Of a stretch of 64,000 bases of DNA, positions 11,665 through 21,820 are shown piece after piece. The number at the start of each line of letters is the position of its first letter. Position 1 is the first letter of the stretch. A program made the translations under genes and the position numbers. The notes beneath the pieces are model-generated. The model had not been told where the DNA came from. It worked only from the letters and a program-made list of their open reading frames with translations, and did not search any database. Source of the stretch: Acanthosoma haemorrhoidale (taxonomy: Eukaryota > Arthropoda > Insecta > Hemiptera > Acanthosomatidae); NCBI GenBank assembly GCA_930367205.1, contig OV884012.1, positions 48,939,239-49,003,238 on the forward strand, written 5' to 3'.

Positions 11665-12018
11665 TTGCCTTTATATTGGGATATGTTTTTTATCTCTATA
11701 AAACAATACATATCTTCAAAGAAGGCAGCATGCCATCAGCAGCATGGTAATGAGATTGACGATTGCTCACGCCGAACTGAAGCATTTACATCTCCTTGTA
11801 GGACTCCTCTAGCCTACATGCGTCCAATTATACCACACTCACATTTGTTCAAATGCCCAAAATTCATAAAAGAGTTGAGGGAGTACATGCAAACTTCAAC
11901 CTCATTTCCTCAGGTTAATCAATCGCTAAAAGAGATGAAGACCATCCATAATTTATTAACTCAAGAGTCACCGCCAAAAAGCCCTGCAGTTGACGCGACT
12001 TTATTCGGTTCGTTTTGA
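11665..12018 (+). CDS. Exon-like open frame, product unknown
   Basis: An open frame of up to 117 codons with no ATG start (the listed start is TTG), ending in TGA at 12016-12018. From about 11728 onward the codon use looks protein-like and is richer in G/C than the flanks. The peptide has a polar, helix-prone C-terminal half (FKCPKFIKELREYMQ, then LKEMKTIHNLL) and ends in PAVDATLFGSF. A pyrimidine-rich run (about 11686-11700) followed by AG dinucleotides at 11719-11727 could be a splice acceptor, making this the last exon of a gene. The LINE target duplication starts at the very next base, 12019. No upstream exon is recognised. It could also be a processed pseudogene, an older transposon ORF, or chance. 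Confidence 0.3.
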   Translation: MPLYWDMFFISIKQYISSKKAACHQQHGNEIDDCSRRTEAFTSPCRTPLAYMRPIIPHSHLFKCPKFIKELREYMQTSTSFPQVNQSLKEMKTIHNLLTQESPPKSPAVDATLFGSF

Positions 12019-12030
12019 TAGGCATTTATT
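12019..12030. repeat. Target site duplication of main LINE, left copy
   Basis: TAGGCATTTATT, identical to 15077-15088. Confidence 0.92.
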
Positions 12031-12355
12031 TATTTTTTTATTATGATGAAATTACAATCCGCCTTAATACTTAATAGGCAATAAATAATTGAGATAAATG
12101 TTTTCATTCATACCATATTTACAATTCATCATTCACTTGCAAATTCATACAATATTAACAAACAGCCCCGGGGCCCCCAAAGTCCACATGGCTGTCGCAT
12201 GCGAAAGAGGAAGCGGAGTCTTGGAAAGTCCCCCACGCTCCCCCACCAGCCACGCCACCGAATACGAGCGAGGTCGATGAAGAGCGCGAGAGTCACATAC
12301 GCTCAGGACATGATTAGAGAAACTGGCCATTGCCAGGACTCCCACTGTCGCACAT

Positions 12356-13860
12356 TTATAGCAGGTCACGAGGCCACTGCCGTTTCAGTCTCCGAGGAGG
12401 ATTATAGGGATGAGTGGAGCAGTGCCATGACTGTGCTACGGGATTAGGGTGGTTGGATAGGTTACTATGGAATTTCATGAATTTGGAAGGGATGAGTTCA
12501 AGAATGTAGGGTGTATTAAGATCATTATGAAGGGTTTTGTTGCTGACGTAATAAGGGTCATTTACTATTGTTCTCAGGACTTTTGATTAAAACGATTGGA
12601 TGCGCTTGATGTTCGACTTTTTTGCTGTCCCCCATAGCTCTATTCCGTATATCCAGATTGGCTTAAGTATAACTTTGTAAATAAGTAGTTTATTTTCTAT
12701 TGAGAGATGGGATGTCCTTCGAAGTATTCTGTACAGTTGTCCAAATCGTCTGTTTAGTTCTTGTTTTTTTAGCCTCGTGTGTGGGTTCCATGTCAGTCTT
12801 TTGTCGAGATGGAAGCCTAAATACCGTACTGTCTCAGACACAGGGAGAGGAATGAAATTTAAAAAGACTGGCGGACATTTTGCTTCATTGACCTTTATTC
12901 ACCATTGGTTGCACCAATACTCGATCTCGTCAAGGTGTTTTTGAAGGTTTTGGGATGCTATATAAGGGTCTGGATGGGTTGACAGGACTGCAGTGTCGTC
13001 TGCGACTGTTGCCAAGAAGGACTCCTGCTTTAATGGGATAGTAGTTAGAATATTCTAAACCACAGCGGACTTGGAAGAAACGGTATGAAAGGTAGGAATG
13101 TAGGATTAGGAATAGGATCTGCGGTAAATATCCTTTGAGCTTGTAAAGCAAACCTGCGTGCCAGACCCTGTCAAAAGCTTGATCTATGTCCAGAAAGGCA
13201 GCTGTGCAATATTGTTTGGTTTCAAGGGCTGAGGATATGTGATCAACAACGCGAAGGCTTTGTTGAGTGGTGGAATGTCGTTGGCGGAAACCAAACTGGT
13301 GAGTGGGATAAAGGTTTCTGGATTCAACAATTGGAAGTAGGCGTTCTAATAGGAGTTTTTCAAATATTTTTGAGAGGATAGGGAGTAGGCTAATTGGACG
13401 ATAAGATGAGGCGTCATTGGGTGGTTTACCGGCCTTGGCGAATGGGACTATAATGGAGTGTTTCCAGAGGAGAGGAAAGTGCGAAGTTCGGATTATGCAA
13501 TTATAAATGTAGGTTAGGAAGATTATGGCTTTAGGAGGAAGTTGTTGGAGGATTTGAGGAGTAAGGAGATCATATCCAGGGGATTTTTGGTAAGGTAATT
13601 TTTCAGAAGATATTTAACCTCGGAGGGGTTAACGGCTTTTGGTGGAAGTGAGAGAGGTATAGGTGAAGTGAACGGAACTGAAGGACGCCAATTGCCGCTT
13701 TACCCGTCTGCAGTACTGATTGTATGAGCGGCGATAAGCAGGATGTCGGGATCTTTGCCATACTGTTCTGGAATAGCGTTTTGATTGGATTAGGTCTTTG
13801 AGATACTGAAGTTAATGATTGTAAGTTTTCGGTGGATGGCGGGGCGATGATGCCTCCCAA
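12356..13860 (-). pseudogene. LINE ORF2 reverse transcriptase and C-terminal region
   Basis: This is the reverse transcriptase that copies LINE RNA at the nicked target. Minus-strand motifs in order: KSPGYDLLTPQIL, PFAKAGKPPNDASSYRPISLL, HQFGFRQRHST, AAFLDIDQAFDRVWH (first catalytic Asp), VADDTAVLSTHP (catalytic Asp pair), YLGFHLDKRLTW, YGIELWG and the terminus RQWPRDLL before TAA at 12356-12358. The frame is open from about 13590 to about 13030. An internal deletion then joins GVLL to the ADD motif, removing the PQGSVLGP-type block, and a second small deletion precedes CPPVFLN. A stop follows EYWCNQW and another follows IQSF. The protein cannot be functional. Confidence 0.93.
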
Positions 13861-14692
13861 GCCGACCTCTGGATCAGAGTAGTGAAAGAATGCACTGCAT
13901 CGTCAAGGTCTTGGGATGTTTTCAGGGACACTTTGAGGTCAATGGAGTCTGTAAGAAGCTGGTGGAAGTGGTCCCAATCGACTGGGCTCCTAATAAATGA
14001 AGGAGGAGGCAGTTTGTGAATTGGTTTTAGGGAAATGGTTAATAATAAAGGGCTATGATCGGAGGAGAGGTCATCGAGGCGCTTGAGTGAATAGGTTAGT
14101 GTTTCGAAACTATTGTAGAAGAAGAAGTCTAGGAGATCTGGATTTCTTTTGGGATCTGATGGCGAATAGGTGGCTGTGTCAGGAGAGATCGTGGAGCAAT
14201 GTTTCCGTGTGAGTGCAGACAGCAAAGCACGTCCGCGTGTATTCGTGGATCTTGACCCTCCAGTGTTGGTGCTTCGCATTAAAGTCCCCACCCACAAGGA
14301 AACAATGACCGAAGAAAGAAGATGAATTGGGAATCGGAAATTGATTTATTGGGAGGGTAGTACACTGATGCTAGAGTAAGGGGGAAAGGGAAGGTGCTGA
14401 TTGACACTGCAGTGGACTGAAGTAAATCATGTGCTACCAAAGGAACTATGTGATGAGAAATGGAGTTATGAACAATGACAGTGGTACCTGCATGAGCTCT
14501 TCCATCTGGGTGATCAGTTCGATAAGTCTGGTACTGTCGAACCGTAAATGGTCGTTTACTCGTAAGTCTTGTTTCAGTAATGAGAGCTACGTCGATGTTT
14601 CTGTCGTGGAGTAGTGCTGTCAGTTCGTTAGTGTGGTTGCGAACACCATTCGCATTCCAAAGGAGAATGAATAAGGAGTCGGAAGGATCCAC
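13830..14692 (-). pseudogene. LINE ORF2 N-terminal endonuclease region, frameshifted
   Basis: This is the APE-like endonuclease that nicks target DNA. Reading inward from 14692 I see LLWNANG (metal-binding Asn), ALITETRL (catalytic Glu), GTTVIVHNSI, SVYYPPN, then GGDFNAKHQHW and later SSDHSPLLL (catalytic Asp-His). All signature motifs are present, but not in one frame. A frameshift lies between FFLRS and GGDFNAK (about 14280-14310), and a single-base insertion follows HQHW (about 14240). The first codon is GTG (14690-14692), one base after the ORF1 stop, where an ATG would be expected. The frame after the endonuclease stops near 13812. Confidence 0.88.
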
Positions 14693-15076
14693 TTATGGAT
14701 TTTGTTTAACGGGGATAAGGTAGGAGACCAGATTTGTAAGTAGGGAAATGAGAGGAGTAATTAGGGTTCTGAACTCTGTAAGAAATGAGGTTAAAAGGCT
14801 AGTGAGATCCGAAGAACTTGAAGGTGGAGGAATGTACGAGATGTGTGGCTGAGGATGGGATAGAGTTTGTGGGTTGACGGGATGAACGAAATGCTGGGAA
14901 AGATGATCTTGCGGACAGGGAGTGGGCGGTGCCTGTGACTGCTCTCTGTTGCGAACGGCGAAAGAGACAGAAGGCCTCAATTTCTGGCTGGGCCGCTTCT
15001 TGTTACAAGTTTTTCCTCTTCTGGCTGACGGCGTTGTTCGGTCCTGGACTTCAGCGTTCTGTAAGCCTCGCAGCCC
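14693..15076 (-). pseudogene. LINE ORF1 (gag-like) C-terminal fragment
   Basis: About 127 codons remain of the nucleic-acid-binding ORF1 protein. The N-terminal region and CCHC knuckles are missing because the element is 5'-truncated at 15076; the few codons further upstream come from flanking DNA. What remains is a basic, proline-rich linker (KKRPSQKLRPS, then PPPTPCPQ-like and PPPSSSS) and a hydrophobic C-terminus with repeated LLT/LIT units ending PVKQNP, typical of Jockey ORF1 ends. Its TAA stop is followed directly by the ORF2 start region. Confidence 0.75.
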
Positions 15077-15088
15077 TAGGCATTTATT
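15077..15088. repeat. Target site duplication of main LINE, right copy
   Basis: TAGGCATTTATT, identical to 12019-12030. Confidence 0.92.
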
Positions 15089-15839
15089 AAACAATTAATA
15101 CTATATTTTTTTTTTTATATTTCTACCACCTATAATTTTGCAACATTAATGAGATACTAAAAGACATAGAAAATGAAGGAACACTACTGAATGGTGGTTC
15201 GAGTTACGGACTACGTAAATACCTTTAGTAGTTATTACACGAATATGAAAAACTAATTTTTTTGTGGACTAACTATGCATTATTCACTTTGTTTTGCTGT
15301 AAATTTACAAAAAGTACGAAATATAGTAAATATTGAATAAAAACTTCCCATTAAATCCTCTTCAGGATGTATTGAATGCGCTGTCTCTATTGTTGGCTCT
15401 AAAAAATTCACTTGGTGAATTACCCTCAATCATAACGAATACTGAAGTTCTTCTGTGGCTTGAGAAATCAAAAAGTTAGCAGAATGTGCTCGAATTTTTA
15501 CACGTTTAATGCTTTTTCCATCCTCCCTATTGCCAAATGTTTGCCAACATCTTCAGGAGTTACGGAACGTTCATTTGATATTTCATATCGCAAAAAAAAA
15601 AAAAAAACCTATCAGAAAAATACCAAGTCGGTAACTGAACGGAGGAGACAGGAGTGAGTCAGAAGAAACATCACCAAGAAAAAAAAAAAAAAAAAAAAAT
15701 GGTGCCCATATCCCACACACGATTTGATTAAATACAAATGGAAAACACGGATTCCATTTTTCCCGAATTGCTTAAGAACAAATTTATTACTTTTTCACCA
15801 ACCATCTGACGAAGCTCATACATAGTCGCTAAAGTCCAT
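15089..15839. other. AT-rich non-coding stretch
   Basis: Poly-A runs near 15591-15607 and 15678-15699. No gene or recognised repeat. Confidence 0.5.
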
Positions 15840-16110
15840 TAAACCCCCGGTGCTTTTAAATATGAGGCTGTGAGAGGGCGGTGGTGGCCCTGTAATGACA
15901 CCATATCAAAGGGCCACGCTAAAAGGCTTTTTGCCTCCAGGCGCTGGTGGATTTTTTGAATCTACATCTCAACGCAAGGCGATTATCAGGGGGCAACGCT
16001 CGCCGTATGAGAACCAGCGAATGTCTCAGTGTAGCCGATGAAATATTCTACCATTGCATAGAAGTGTTTACAATAGATTATGATATAAATTGTTTTCTAA
16101 TTGGGGCAAG
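15840..16110. other. GC-richer island
   Basis: A patch of balanced composition containing a 61-codon frame (15947-16132) with no recognisable domain. Candidate conserved non-coding element. Confidence 0.25.
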
Positions 16111-17497
16111 ACACTTCAATGTAATACCATAAAAATGATTAATATTATGTTAGAAAAAAGCGTGGAGGATCCCATGCTATCTCTTATATGGACCCCAATA
16201 TAGCTTTTTTATTACTATACAATCGTCAGTCGAGGTTTCGCCGATTCAGACATAATCAATTCTACAATTTAGAACAGGTAACGTAAATTTACATATTTAG
16301 AAGAACAAATACATTAAAAATCAATTTAATAAGTAATAAATGAATTTAACAAAAATGGAAACAACAAAATGAGTTTAACTACACCCCTGTGAATGATATT
16401 ATTTTTCTACTTTTATTAATTCATTGTTATATATACCTAATGGGTAACCTGAAGGGAAAAATAAATTAAAGTAATCAATATTGCATTAATAAAAATATTA
16501 ATATTTTTTTTTTTAGAAAAATGAGGCATGAATGCACTTACTTGAATGATTCAAAATGGAAAACATAATTTGCAAATTTTAGAAGCAAAATTTTGGCAAA
16601 GCCAATGTTTATTATCGCCACGACTTCTTTGGGAGTCTGCCATCGGCTGTTTGGTAAGGCAGCAAATAATACTACTTTTTCTCTTTACGTTCGTACAGAA
16701 AAGTAAGCATTGCAATAAATTTACGAAACGTCCGGTAAACCAAGTAGGGTTTCTCTGAAGGTGAGGGAGGGCCTACTTGTAAACAGGTTATATCTATACG
16801 TCTGTCAATTCTGTCAGAAACATTTACATTCTGAGTGTTCAACAACAGCTGTCCAAAAAATGATGAAATCACCCTTAACTTTTATTATAATATAATGCAT
16901 GAATCTTTCTAATGTTTCACTTTTGATGGAATACGAGGTCATTTAAAATATTATACGGGCTCTGCTTCATTGTAGTCGTAATATGAACATAATTTATCAT
17001 AAACTGAACATGTTAGCTTCGAAAAATAATTAGAAATTAATTTATTTTCATATTTGTATTACCTTACCTACTTCTAATACTATATTTGACTATTAGTTGA
17101 GACTTGTCTGCCATCAAACTAATAGGCATGGTTATGATATACTGACGAGAGTATGTACAAATCCTGAATGTTTCAACTGACCTGATTCTCCTAGAAGAAT
17201 ATATTTAAAATCTTCTGATCCCACCCCCTTCGATTGAGGACTTATTTAAGGCAGGTTTGCAAAACAACAATCCAAAGATATTTGTAAAATAAAGGTTTGG
17301 GAGCCAAACATATATATTAGATAATGTTTGAGGCAATTCCAATATGTCAGTATTTTAGCTATTTAATATTTTCACAGGCGAAGATAGTTTAACAATTGAA
17401 ATATTTGTTTTTTATGAAGTATATTTTATTGAAAATACGGAGTAATTGTTTCACAATCATTAAATATGTATTTGGTTAAATGTTCAAATTCAACAAC
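16111..17497. other. AT-rich non-coding stretch
   Basis: Short frames (16546-16758 plus and 16672-16872 minus) overlap each other and lack domains. Nothing else is supportable. Confidence 0.45.
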
Positions 17498-18272
17498 CTT
17501 TATTGCCATAAAATTACAATCAACCTTTTATTGGGAAATAAGTTACTGTGATCAATGTTATCATTCATACCATATTTACAGTTCTTCATTCGCTCGCTAA
17601 TTCATACAGTATTTACAAACAGCCCAAAGACCTCCCATATACCTTGTTGTCATATACCTCGAAGGCGACAGAGGAAGCAGTGTCTGGGAAAGTCCCCCAC
17701 GCTCCTCCATCAACCGCGTCACCAGATACGAGCCAGTGGAGCCCGACCAAGAGCGTGAGAGTCACAGACGCTCAGGACATGATAGGAGAAACTTGCCATT
17801 GGCAGGACTCCCACTGTCCCTTATTTATAGCAGGTCACTAGGCTACTGCTGCTTTAGTCTCCAAGGAGGATTATAGGGATGTATAATGACTGTGCTGGGT
17901 GATTATGGTGGTTGGATAGGTTTCGATGGAATTTCATGAACTTGGAAGGGATGAGTTCAAGAATATAGGGTATATTTAGATCATTATGAAGGGTTTTGTT
18001 GCTGACGTAATAAGGGGCATTTACTATTGTTCTCAGGACTTTTGATTGAAAGGATTGGATGCGCTTAATGTTCGACTTTTTTGCTGCCCCCCATAGCTCT
18101 ATTCCGTATGCCCAGATTGGATTAAGTATAACTTTGTAAATTAGTAGTTTATTTTCTATTGAGAGATGGGATGTCCTTCGAAGTAGTCTGTACAGTTGTC
18201 CAAAGCGTCTGTTTAGTTCTTGTATTTTTAGCCTCGTGTGTGGGTTCCATGTCAGTCTTTTGTTGAGATGGA
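17498..18272 (-). mobile_element. LINE family A 3' fragment with ORF2 C-terminus
   Basis: A minus-strand copy of the 3' ~775 bp of the main LINE. The ORF2 C-terminal frame is open from KRLTWNPHTRLK through ELNRRFGQLYR, YGIELWGAAKK and VLRTIVNAPYYVSN to a frame-disrupted end near 17854, followed by the shared 3' untranslated region. Here AAKK and IQSFQSK are intact where the 12-kb copy has a stop, so the two copies descend separately from a parent. Its 5' end abuts another LINE fragment at about 18273. Confidence 0.92.
17854..18272 (-). pseudogene. LINE ORF2 C-terminal coding remnant
   Basis: About 140 codons homologous to the C-terminal end of the Jockey-type ORF2 at 12356-12850, with the same RLTWNPHTRLK, LLRRTSHLSIENKLLIYKV and LRTIVN words. 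It ends out of frame (IPIILLGD) before the conserved RQWPRDLL terminus. There is no catalytic domain in this fragment. Confidence 0.88.
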
Positions 18273-18530
18273 AATTTGGAAGGTGTGAGTTCAATAATGT
18301 AGTGTATACTAAAATCGTTATGAAGGATTTTGTTGCTGAAGTGGGAAGAATAAGTGGGATTGACTATTGTCCTCAGTACGTTTGATTGAAACGATTGGAT
18401 AAGCCTGATGTTCAACTTGTATGCTGTCTCCCCCATGGCTCTATTCCGTATGTCCAGAATAGCTTTAGTATAACATTGTAGGCTAGTATTATTTATTATT
18501 TTCTATTGAGAGATGTAATGTCCTATGAAG
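18273..18530 (-). mobile_element. Second, divergent LINE family A fragment
   Basis: The minus strand encodes LSIENNK-like, NIRLIQSFQSNVLRTIV and NKILHNDFSIHYIIELTPSKF, matching the ORF2 C-terminal region of the neighbouring copy but with many more changes. It is truncated at both ends: there is no 3' tail and no upstream RT core. It directly abuts the fragment at 17498-18272 in the same orientation. Confidence 0.85.
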
Positions 18531-18579
18531 TAAAATTATTCTACTATAAAATTTTATTTATTCTAATCACTACATAGCA

Positions 18580-18930
18580 AAGGTTGCTAATTGTAACATT
18601 AGGGCGATTATCGACGTCGTTTGTGCTCGGAATGTTGCATGAGACACACAGGCGAATCTCAAGAGACACAAGCCTGAGACGAGAAAAGAAAAGGAGGACA
18701 CTTGGAAATAAACTTTATCGCGACTCCTTTCGAATTCAAAGGGCACTTCATTTAAATAGCTCCGGGAGGTAAAGGGTTATCAGAACGCCTAGGGACGCTA
18801 TAAATTCTATCACCCGGGCAACGTGCCCAAGCTCTCAAGACTGCAGACCCTATTGGTTGTCTCGGCAGCTATAGATCTCCTGTCAGTCTAGAATTAGAGA
18901 ACACGGGTAGGAGTACTTGATCCCTTAAAT
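18580..18930. other. GC-richer island
   Basis: Balanced composition with many CpG (CGACGTCG, GGCGAATC). A 62-codon frame (18584-18772) has no recognisable domain. Possible conserved non-coding element or old transposon. Confidence 0.25.
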
Positions 18931-19870
18931 TGAAATTGTTAATAAATTGTAAATGAAAGGTACATCTTATAATAATAACAGGAAAATTTAATCTTTCGAT
19001 AGGTCATGGAGTGGCCAAAACCATTCTAGCACGCAATAGCACAATCCTTAACGGCGTTTATGGTTAAATTGTAAATATAATTAAAAACTATGGTCAACAT
19101 TCTGAATAGAAAATAGAAATTAACATCATAATCAGCAATATTGACTTTTCTAAATTTTCCACGGAAGGAGTAATCCTAAAATTCACACAGTGATATTCTA
19201 CATGGGCAAAAATAGTATTTATTGTGAGTTGAAGCCAACATTTATCTGCCCAACCATAGAGTTAATTTAACTAGCCATGGTTTACTGTATTGGCCATGGT
19301 TGATATGGTTTACGGTATTGGCTGTGTATCACAAAACAGGATAAAAGTTTTATCTATAAATTTAATTTTTTTAATTGAGATATCTTTGAATTTCTTTAAA
19401 AATTAATAAAATTCCTTTTAAAATAAAAACATATTTCAATGAATTTTCATATTGTTATGCTCTGCATAAGTGGTATTATTGGTTTGGTCGCTATATATTT
19501 TTCTATACTTGAAAGACACGAAGGTAGACAAAAGTCTTATAATGATGGTAAAAGCCTGTTTCACCATTTATCATTCAAAGCGCCACAAAATAAAGGTTTT
19601 TTTCTATTCTATTATATTCTACAATTAGAAAGCCACATTTTCAATTACATTGTCTACACATATAATGAATGATATAGTCGTGGTGATTAAAACACAAAGT
19701 TTTAAACAATTATTTCATTATTAATAATTATTGTTACGTAGTCTCATTGCCATAAATTCTAATAATTATTATTAATGAACCCGGTGTTGATTATTTTCGT
19801 TTAGAATCCTTCCTCCTTAAAACCTATCACTATTTTTTTTTAACTTTCACCAAAGATTGTTAAAATCTTT
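18931..19870. other. AT-rich non-coding stretch with small tandem duplication
   Basis: An 18-bp unit (ATGGTTTACNGTATTGGC) occurs at 19277-19294 and 19305-19322 with one mismatch. The 77-codon frame at 19439-19672 is AT-rich without a domain. Confidence 0.45.
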
Positions 19871-20090
19871 GTTTTTTTTTTGTGTTTTTTGTTTTTTTTC
19901 TTAGCTCTCAAACCTATAAAAAATAGGATGTGGGAAAAATAAAAGGAAAATTATTTTCTGATGAGTGCCTTTCACTAAGGGGAGTCCCCCATTTGAAGGA
20001 TGTATGAGAAGGATATTGGGCGTGGAGTGCCTAAAGGAGGCGGGTGGATTCAGGAAGGTAGTGAGAGTCTACCGAGGGTGGAGCCTCTTG
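19871..20090 (-). mobile_element. LINE family B tail
   Basis: On the minus strand this matches the tail at 1821-1998: the ACTCTCACTACCTTCCTGA-like start, GGGGACTCCCC-like block, AATAATTTTCC and GAGAGCTAAG followed by A-rich sequence (poly-T on plus at 19871-19899). No clear target duplication is seen. Confidence 0.8.
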
Positions 20091-21650
20091 TGGTACTGTA
20101 GTTTAAAATATTAGTATAAAATTTTCGTTTATAAATCGGTTCGTTTTAAAATTCATAACATTTTATCTACTTTAGGTTTTCGTAGTGCAGAATTTAAAAA
20201 GTTTTCGCTGACATCTATGATTTTCTTTCGATATAAATCTGTTTTTTAGGGGTTAGTAGTAGATAGTGCTTGTTTCTTACTTGTAATGTTAATTTAAAAA
20301 ATAATCCAGGTAAATTTTGATGATCATATGAGAGTCTACTGCTCAGTGGTTTTTCAGCTATGCATAGGTGAATGGGGGGGGGGGGTTGCTGAACACAAAA
20401 AAGAGTAAGGTTGGGCTGTCATGTGGTATAGTATAGTATAGTATAGTATAGTATTATAACTACTTCATGATAAGAAGGTTCCATTCAACTTTGTGGATAC
20501 TTCTATAAATAGATATTGGTGGCTCCTGGGTACATAGGGTGGAATAGAAGGGTTGTATAATGTTATTTGTAGGTAAAAAAAAGGAGGAGGAGATAACAAA
20601 TTAGGAAAACAGCATGTTCCATTCTCAAAACTACCATTTGTGCCAAACAAGACATCACTCAGCCATGATAGGCTGACTTATCTATGGGCTAATTCAGGGG
20701 GTATAAATATCTCTAGCTAGAACCATCCTCGAAGTGGGATGTAGCTGCGAAGGAAAAAAAAAATTTCGCAGGCTGACTATAACAAAATATAGGGCTGTGT
20801 CAGTAACAGTTGCTCTGCGTCAGGCCGGCTGATATATTGTTTTACATCGGCCAAAAAACATCTGTCAAGCACTTCAGCTACTTATAACACTCCGCCCTGG
20901 TGTTTACTTTCACTATAATTTACTGTGGGTTTAGCAACCGTCTTAATTGGCATCCGTGTTTTTTTTCTAATATTTTTTTTATATTACATTCCTATCTCCT
21001 GGCAGCATTCATTAATATTATAAGTTTTTTTCTAACTTCCTTTGTTCAGTTCATAGTTGTGCGTTACGTAAAACGTAACATGTTCTATGACTAAGTAAAT
21101 ATTCCACATTCGGAGTATTAGAGGTAAATTCTGTAGTTAATCTTTCAATTGACTTATAGGCCGTTGTTTAATGTCTTTATAGTTCTTCGAAATACTAGAG
21201 ATTTTCTTAAGAATCCTTTGTCATGTTTACTGTATTCCGTACCATGCTGTGCATTCATTGTTGGCCACCCTGAGTATATAAATGTCTACTTTTCCCTGTT
21301 GATAAAATAACACTTTTTCACTCCGATGAAAATGCCATAAGTATACAATTTGTCGAATGAGAGGATTTAGATTATCATCAATCTAAGCCGATCTCCCAAA
21401 CTCTTCCTCTCATTAATTTATTACTTATTCTTCGGAGCGAAAATGGTTACGTTTTATTATATATAAAAATACCCACTGTCGATGAGGTCAACCAATACCG
21501 TATGCGCATGCGAATGACGATTTTGTTTTATGACGTTTATAATATCGATTCTCCTCCAAATAAACCTATTCTACTTAAATATGACTGTAAGCTTTTATCA
21601 ACAAGCTTCTATTATAAATATAAAATTCTTTATTTTTTTTTTATAACGTA
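20091..21650. other. Non-coding stretch with simple repeats
   Basis: It holds a G run (about 20376-20386), a pentamer repeat (annotated separately) and a slightly GC-richer patch at 20640-20900. The frames present are short and lack domains. Confidence 0.45.
20426..20455. repeat. (GTATA)n pentamer repeat
   Basis: Five perfect GTATA units and a sixth ending GTATT. Confidence 0.95.
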
Positions 21651-21787
21651 GGCATTCCACACCACAAATCCTTCTCATACATCCTTCAAATAGGGGTCTC
21701 CCCTTAGTGAAAGGCACTTTCCAGCCAAAAATAATTTTTCCCACATTCCTATTTTTATAAGTTTGAGAGCTTAGGGAAAAAAAAAAA

Positions 21788-21800
<13 letters not shown>
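21651..21800 (-). mobile_element. + tail: LINE family B tail, opposite display orientation
   Basis: The plus strand reads GGCATTCCACACC, GGGGTCTCCCC, AATAATTTTTCCC and GAGAGCTTAGGG, then an A-rich tail, so this copy's transcript sense is the plus strand, opposite to the other three copies. The (AT)n run directly after the tail may be tail-derived. Strand is given as minus only relative to the other copies; biologically it is a plus-sense insertion. ATATAAAATT occurs on both sides (21618-21627 and 21815-21824) but may be chance in AT repeats. Confidence 0.75.

Positions 21801-21820
<20 letters not shown>
21796..21820. repeat. (AT)n microsatellite
   Basis: Uninterrupted AT units directly after the LINE A-tail. 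Confidence 0.9.

Larger units (their letters stand above)
12031..15076 (-). mobile_element. Jockey-clade LINE (family A), 5'-truncated, degenerate
   Basis: A 3046-bp non-LTR retrotransposon on the minus strand, bounded by perfect 12-bp target duplications. In order it holds the C-terminal end of ORF1, an APE-type endonuclease, a reverse transcriptase of the Jockey clade, the ORF2 C-terminus ending RQWPRDLL, a ~320-bp 3' untranslated region and a short A-rich tail. Intact Jockey elements are usually 4.5-5 kb; this one lacks the 5' region and most of ORF1, and ORF2 has frameshifts and internal deletions. Related tails are at 9227, 17498, 36300, 47951 and 58707. Confidence 0.95.

Noticed and set aside
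12098..12447. Overlapping frames over the LINE 3' untranslated region
   Set aside because: They arise from the GC-rich LINE 3' end; the same frames recur at 17548-17841 and 36461-36671 in other copies.
14429..14614. Plus-strand 61-codon frame
   Set aside because: Antisense shadow of the LINE endonuclease region.
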